Assembly (NCBI GenBank): GCA_002790635.1
Contig: PFVN01000066.1
Location: 1 to 7,400, forward strand
Origin: Candidatus Moranbacteria bacterium CG_4_9_14_3_um_filter_42_9
GTDB taxonomy: Bacteria > Patescibacteriota > Minisyncoccia > Moranbacterales > UBA2206
Length of the DNA: 7,400 nucleotides
Direction: 5' to 3'
Position numbers and translations under genes: made by a program
The notes under the pieces: model-generated
Database searches by the model: none
What the model saw: the letters and a program-made list of their open reading frames with translations, nothing else
What the model was told of the DNA's origin: nothing
Shown here: piece after piece, positions 5,168-7,400 of the stretch
Numbering within the stretch: position 1 is the first letter of the stretch
Layout: each line of letters starts with the position of its first letter

Positions 5168-5169
5168 AT
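5141..5169 (+). promoter_or_regulatory. Candidate infC promoter
   Basis: CTGACA (5141-5146, 5 of 6 to consensus) and TTAAAT (5164-5169, 4 of 6), spacer exactly 17 nt, lie in the last codons of the GIY-YIG gene. Transcription would begin near 5176, leaving about 17 nt before the preferred ATT start at 5193. Confidence 0.35.
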
Positions 5170-5192
5170 GCAAATCCATAAGACGAGGACCT

Positions 5193-5720
5193 ATTAAAAG
5201 ATTCATTCCCAAAAAAGCGCCGCTCGCCCGAATCAACGAGTTTATTCGCGTTCCCGAGGCCCGAATCATCGACGAGGATGGAACCCAGCTCGGCATCATG
5301 AGCGTCACTGAAGCGATTCAAATCGCCCGCTCCCGGGAATTGGATCTGGTGGAAATCGCGCCGATTGCCAAGCCACCGGTCTGCAAGATAATGGATTATG
5401 GAAAATATCAATATCAGCAATCCAAGCAGGATCGTCTCAATAAAGCTAAGCAAAAAAAAGTTGAGGTGAAAGGAATCCGCATCGGCATCCGCACTGACAC
5501 GCACGACTTAGATTTTAAAAAAAACCAAGCGGAAAAATTTTTGAAAAAGGGGGACAAAGTCAAAACAGAAATTGTCCTGCGGGGTCGGGAGAAAGCCCAT
5601 CAGGACTTGGCGCGAAAAACCTTAAGCGATTTTCTCAGAACCATCACCATTCCTTACAAAATGGAACAGGAGATCAAAAGATTCCCCGCCGGGTTCAATG
5701 TTATAATCACACCTGAGTAA
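5193..5720 (+). CDS. infC: Translation initiation factor IF-3, with rare start codon
   Basis: IF3 binds the 30S subunit, keeps it apart from 50S and checks the start codon and initiator tRNA. From 5193 the protein has 175 residues, the family length. N-domain: RINEFIRVPEARIIDEDG (13-30), GIMSVTEA, LDLVEIAP (51-58), PPVCKIMDYGKYQYQ (61-75). C-domain: VKGIRIGIRTDTHDLDFK (92-109), FLKKGDKVKTEIVLRGRE (116-133), ending FNVIITPE. An in-frame TAG at 5154 limits the gene upstream, and between it and the internal ATG at 5298 there is no ATG, GTG or TTG, so translation must start at ATT 5193, ATA 5178, or another AUU/AUC/AUA. I prefer ATT 5193 because GAGGA lies 3 nt before it. Starting at 5298 would delete half of the N-domain. 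Rare start codons are known in infC elsewhere and allow IF3 to repress itself. First gene of the infC-rpmI-rplT cluster. Confidence 0.93.
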   Translation: MKRFIPKKAPLARINEFIRVPEARIIDEDGTQLGIMSVTEAIQIARSRELDLVEIAPIAKPPVCKIMDYGKYQYQQSKQDRLNKAKQKKVEVKGIRIGIRTDTHDLDFKKNQAEKFLKKGDKVKTEIVLRGREKAHQDLARKTLSDFLRTITIPYKMEQEIKRFPAGFNVIITPE

Positions 5721-5876
5721 TAAATTTTAAATTATAAATTTCAAATTTTAAATCAATTTTAAATTACTAAGTGTTTAAATTGTTAAAAATTTATTCATTT
5801 GGGTAGATTTTCCGCCAAAGGCGGATCAGCCTAGGGCTGACAATTAAAATTTAAAATTAAAAATTGAAAATTGCCT
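5719..5876. repeat. AT-rich intergenic repeat, copy A (before rpmI)
   Basis: Fills the infC-rpmI spacer. Bases 5719-5804 are identical to 6077-6162, and 5842-5876 identical to 6166-6200. The halves are partly complementary (AAATTTTAAATT-type words), so an AT-rich hairpin can form. Copy A carries a 37-nt GC-richer segment between the halves where copy B has 3 nt. No ribosome binding site is seen; GCCTCATT precedes the rpmI ATG. Confidence 0.9.
5805..5841. repeat. Insert with two mini-hairpins in repeat copy A
   Basis: Contains TCCGCC AAA GGCGGA (5811-5825) and directly after it TCAGCC TAG GGCTGA (5826-5840). Both are perfect 6-bp hairpins with 3-nt loops. The segment is absent from the otherwise identical copy B. 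Confidence 0.8.
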
Positions 5877-5880
5877 CATT

Positions 5881-6081
5881 ATGCCTAAATTAAAGACCAA
5901 CAAATCAGTTACCAAAAAGGTGAAGGTGACCGGAAAAAGAAAAGTACTGCGCCGAAAAACTAATCAGAATCATTTCAATTCCAAGGATTCCGGTAAAGTT
6001 GGACAGAGAAAGAGAATGGATGTGACTCTTTTTAAAACGGACGCCCAAAATGTCCTGAAGTCCTTGCCATACGCTAAATAA
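5881..6081 (+). CDS. rpmI: Large ribosomal subunit protein bL35
   Basis: Small, very basic 50S protein of 66 residues, the usual length. Seen: PKLKTNKSVTKKVKVTGKRK (2-21), then VLRRKTNQNHFNSKDS and the C-terminal DVTLFKTDAQNVLKSLPYAK. Family features are KxKTxK at the N-terminus, the central basic patch with HFNSKD in place of the usual H.L..K, and the closing lengthy helix. It is the second gene of the infC-rpmI-rplT cluster, 160 nt after infC and 123 nt before rplT. Both spacers are copies of the same AT-rich repeat, and recombination between them would remove this gene. In several bacteria bL20 represses this operon by binding near rpmI; no such operator fold was identified here. Confidence 0.95.
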   Translation: MPKLKTNKSVTKKVKVTGKRKVLRRKTNQNHFNSKDSGKVGQRKRMDVTLFKTDAQNVLKSLPYAK

Positions 6082-6200
6082 ATTTTAAATTATAAATTTC
6101 AAATTTTAAATCAATTTTAAATTACTAAGTGTTTAAATTGTTAAAAATTTATTCATTTGGGTTTAAATTAAAATTTAAAATTAAAAATTGAAAATTGCCT
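6077..6200. repeat. AT-rich intergenic repeat, copy B (before rplT)
   Basis: Fills the rpmI-rplT spacer and begins in the rpmI stop. It matches copy A over 86 nt (6077-6162) and 35 nt (6166-6200) without a difference, but lacks the 37-nt insert. It ends 4 nt before the rplT ATG, so the two ribosomal protein genes have almost the same upstream sequence. Confidence 0.9.
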
Positions 6201-6204
6201 AATT

Positions 6205-6438
6205 ATGACTAGAGTCAAGCGCGGAGTATCGCACGTAAAACGAAGAAAAAATTTATTGGAAGACGCCAAAGGATATCGCTGGAATCGGAAAAACCTTTTT
6301 CGCGAAGCTAAACAAGCCGTTATTAAGGCCGGATCTTATGCTTATCGCGATCGGCGCACCAAAAAAAGAACGGCGAGAGCCTTATGGATCACGCGAATCA
6401 ATATCGCTAGCCGAGATTTGGGAATAAAATACAGCTAG
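6205..6438 (+). CDS. rplT: Large ribosomal subunit protein bL20, interrupted by in-frame TAG
   Basis: bL20 binds 23S rRNA and is needed early in 50S assembly; in some bacteria it also represses its own operon. The frame encodes 77 residues: [20 protein letters not shown] (2-21), [38 protein letters not shown], then [13 protein letters not shown], where TAG (6436-6438) occurs. The family is usually about 115-120 residues, and the same frame continues for 36 sense codons that look like the missing C-terminal region, up to TAA at 6547-6549; the whole would be 114 residues. The N-terminal rRNA-binding extension is complete, while the globular C-terminal domain would be cut. Possible causes: a sequencing or assembly error, a real nonsense mutation, or readthrough or suppression of UAG. 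See the next entry. Confidence 0.93.
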   Translation: MTRVKRGVSHVKRRKNLLEDAKGYRWNRKNLFREAKQAVIKAGSYAYRDRRTKKRTARALWITRINIASRDLGIKYS

Positions 6439-6549
6439 CTCATAAAAAATCTGGCTGAGAAAAAAATTGAAATTGACCGTAAAGTTTTGTCCCAGATGGC
6501 AGTGGAAAATCCGGAAATTTTTGCCAAGTTTATTGAAAAAGTGAAATAA
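6436..6549 (+). pseudogene. rplT: In-frame C-terminal remainder of bL20 beyond the TAG
   Basis: After TAG the frame reads LIKNLAEKKIEIDRKVLSQM, then AVENPEIFAKFIEKVK and TAA. This matches the bL20 C-terminal pattern (family: I..L..A.IELDRKVLAdlA...p..F..lv). In relatives the TAG position commonly holds Lys or Glu, so GAG or AAG to TAG is a one-base change. No frameshift or other stop is present, so the segment is either still translated by readthrough or lost very recently. The base after the stop is C, a context often associated with leaky UAG in other systems. There is no separate ATG with a ribosome binding site at its beginning, so independent translation is unlikely. Confidence 0.85.
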
Positions 6550-6563
6550 TTTACCTCACCCCG

Positions 6564-6587
6564 CCCTCTCCTCAATTAAGGAGAGGG
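6564..6587. repeat. Palindrome downstream of rplT
   Basis: CCCTCTCCT, loop CAATTA, AGGAGAGGG: a perfect 9-bp stem, embedded in CCTCACCCCG... and ...AAGGGAGAGG, wording typical of dispersed palindromes in many genomes. No T-run follows directly; the true terminator is the next hairpin. Confidence 0.65.
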
Positions 6588-6604
6588 ACTAAGGGAGAGG
6601 TTTT

Positions 6605-6633
6605 AAAAAATCCCGCCGTCTGCGGGGTTTTTT
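6605..6633. terminator. Bidirectional intrinsic terminator
   Basis: AAAAAA-TCCCGC-CGTCT-GCGGGG-TTTTTT: a 6-bp GC-rich stem (one G-T pair) with a 5-nt loop, an A-run before and a T-run after. It can end the infC-rpmI-rplT transcript on the plus strand and the convergent small-membrane-protein transcript on the minus strand. Confidence 0.9.
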
Positions 6634-6817
6634 ATTTACTTTTTAATATAACTTCTTTCGTCAGCCGCCAGAGCGCGTAAAAAGGCAGCCAGATCCAGAG
6701 CGCTTTTTTCAGCCAGTTATCAATAAAGGTGTTGATGTTTCCTGTCTGAAAAAGATCTATCAAGAGATAAATCAGAAATATTATAATAACTAAATAAAGT
6801 ATAAGCAGGGCTGTCAT
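6632..6817 (-). CDS. Small hydrophobic (membrane) protein, unknown function
   Basis: I do not recognise a family. The 61-residue product begins with one strongly hydrophobic segment (about residues 3-23, ALLILYLVIIIFLIYLLIDL) which should span the membrane. A polar stretch follows (FQTGNINTFIDN), then a Trp-rich, partly amphipathic second segment (about 35-51, WLKKALWIWLPFYALWRL), and a basic end (KEVILKSK). It is probably anchored in the inner membrane. It lies 28 nt downstream of the HAD gene on the same strand and ends in the shared terminator, which fits a two-gene transcript. No clear ribosome binding site precedes the ATG. Coding status is supported by the organised hydrophobic/charged pattern, the gap-filling position and the terminator, but it has no recognised homologue. 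Confidence 0.55.
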   Translation of the reverse strand: MTALLILYLVIIIFLIYLLIDLFQTGNINTFIDNWLKKALWIWLPFYALWRLTKEVILKSK

Positions 6818-6845
6818 AAAAATATCTTGGATTATTATTTAACCA

Positions 6846-7400
6846 TCAGGAGTTTATTTCATAAATTACGTCTTTTTTCTCCACCACTATCCGCCAGTTT
6901 TTTTCCGCGGCGATCTTTTTGAGATTATAGTTCGGATTAAAGGCAATTGGATTTTCCACCATTTCTAAAACTTTTGCATCCGATTCCGTGTCGCCAACCC
7001 CATAAGAACCCGCTAAGGTCAGATTATTTTCCGCTATATATTGACGAGCTACTTGACCTTTGTCCTTGGGCGGCTCAAACAAGGCCTCTCCAGTATAAAT
7101 TCCGTTTTTGTCTATTTCATAAACCGCCCCGAAAACCGCGTCGAACTTCAAATACTTATTATACTCCTCAACTATCTCCTGCGGAGAACCGGATATAGCA
7201 ATTATATTGTAGTTGCTTTTTTTGAGTTTTTCAATCAGCTGGTTGGCAAAAATATAGGTGCGATCTTTGAAAAAAGGCACCACAATTTGGCTAGCTTTCA
7301 ACACATCTTCCTGCTTGCAACCCCGGATATTATCCGCATAAAGCCCGACTATCGCTTTGCGATAATCTTCATACACGCCTTTGTGGTCCAGCCAGCTTGT
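6846..7400 (-). CDS. HAD-superfamily (subfamily IB, SerB-like) phosphatase, N-terminus beyond right edge
   Basis: Predicted phosphoester hydrolase of the HAD-IB group related to phosphoserine phosphatase; the substrate is not determinable. The frame is open to the right edge, giving 184 residues, and lacks the N-terminal nucleophile motif (DxD), which should lie outside the window. Seen: a helical cap region (DYRKAIVGLYADNIRGC), motif II IIAISGSPQEIV with Ser70 of the visible part, motif III Lys114 in PPKDKGQVARQYI, and motif IV GVGDTESDAKVLEMV with acidic residues D137 and D141, followed by PIAFNPNYNL, as in SerB-like proteins. A GTG at 7376 is internal, since eight conserved-frame codons precede it (TSWLDHKG). 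It precedes the small membrane protein gene on the same strand. Confidence 0.88.
   Translation of the reverse strand, partial: TSWLDHKGVYEDYRKAIVGLYADNIRGCKQEDVLKASQIVVPFFKDRTYIFANQLIEKLKKSNYNIIAISGSPQEIVEEYNKYLKFDAVFGAVYEIDKNGIYTGEALFEPPKDKGQVARQYIAENNLTLAGSYGVGDTESDAKVLEMVENPIAFNPNYNLKKIAAEKNWRIVVEKKDVIYEINS

Noticed and set aside
5157..5504. 115-codon minus-strand open frame
   Set aside because: Antisense to infC, whose protein is unmistakable.
5719..6200. CRISPR-like array from repeated AT-rich units
   Set aside because: Only two long copies separated by a ribosomal protein gene; no short regular repeats or spacers, and no cas genes.
6436..6438. Genome-wide reassignment of TAG to an amino acid
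   Set aside because: smpB (TAG at 4047-4049) and the glycosyltransferase (TAG at 735-737) end on TAG exactly where their families end, so TAG works as a stop.
6947..7198. 83-codon plus-strand open frame
   Set aside because: Antisense to the HAD phosphatase, which has conserved motifs in its own frame.

Overview
The window looks like a piece of a small, AT-rich Patescibacteria (CPR, probably Parcubacteria-like) genome. This is inferred from the style of the ribosomal, IF3 and synthetase proteins, compact genes with few Shine-Dalgarno sites, very small GIY-YIG nuclease genes, and many short palindromes and AT-rich dispersed repeats between genes and inside RNA genes. No rRNA is present, so the assignment is tentative.

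Left part (1-3548, minus strand): argS, then a GT4-type glycosyltransferase 4 nt downstream, then ileS, which runs off the left edge. Between the glycosyltransferase and ileS is a recognisable T-box leader: a specifier hairpin presenting an Ile AUC codon, the conserved T-box/antiterminator sequence, and a terminator just before ileS. The leader is swollen by two inverted-repeat insertions. argS has a good sigma-70-like promoter placed so that the transcript should start at the ATG.

Middle (3588-5167, plus strand): a trans-translation locus. smpB is divergent from argS and followed after 1 nt by a small GIY-YIG nuclease gene. Next comes ssrA (tmRNA, about 425 nt) with a 24-codon tag reading frame, then two bulged palindromes of shared architecture, then a second, diverged GIY-YIG gene. 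SmpB and tmRNA are partners in ribosome rescue; the nucleases have no evident role in it and may be mobile passengers.

Right part (5141-6549, plus strand): the conserved infC-rpmI-rplT cluster (IF3, bL35, bL20). infC has no ATG, GTG or TTG at its proper start and must use a rare start codon. A nearly identical AT-rich spacer (86 bp plus 35 bp) lies before both rpmI and rplT. rplT is interrupted by an in-frame TAG after 77 codons, yet the following 36 codons encode an intact bL20 C-terminus. This is the most striking observation here. TAG is used as a normal stop by two other genes, so it is not a genome-wide reassignment.

Right edge (6605-7400): a bidirectional terminator, then on the minus strand a HAD-IB phosphatase (N-terminus beyond the edge) followed downstream by a small hydrophobic protein gene.
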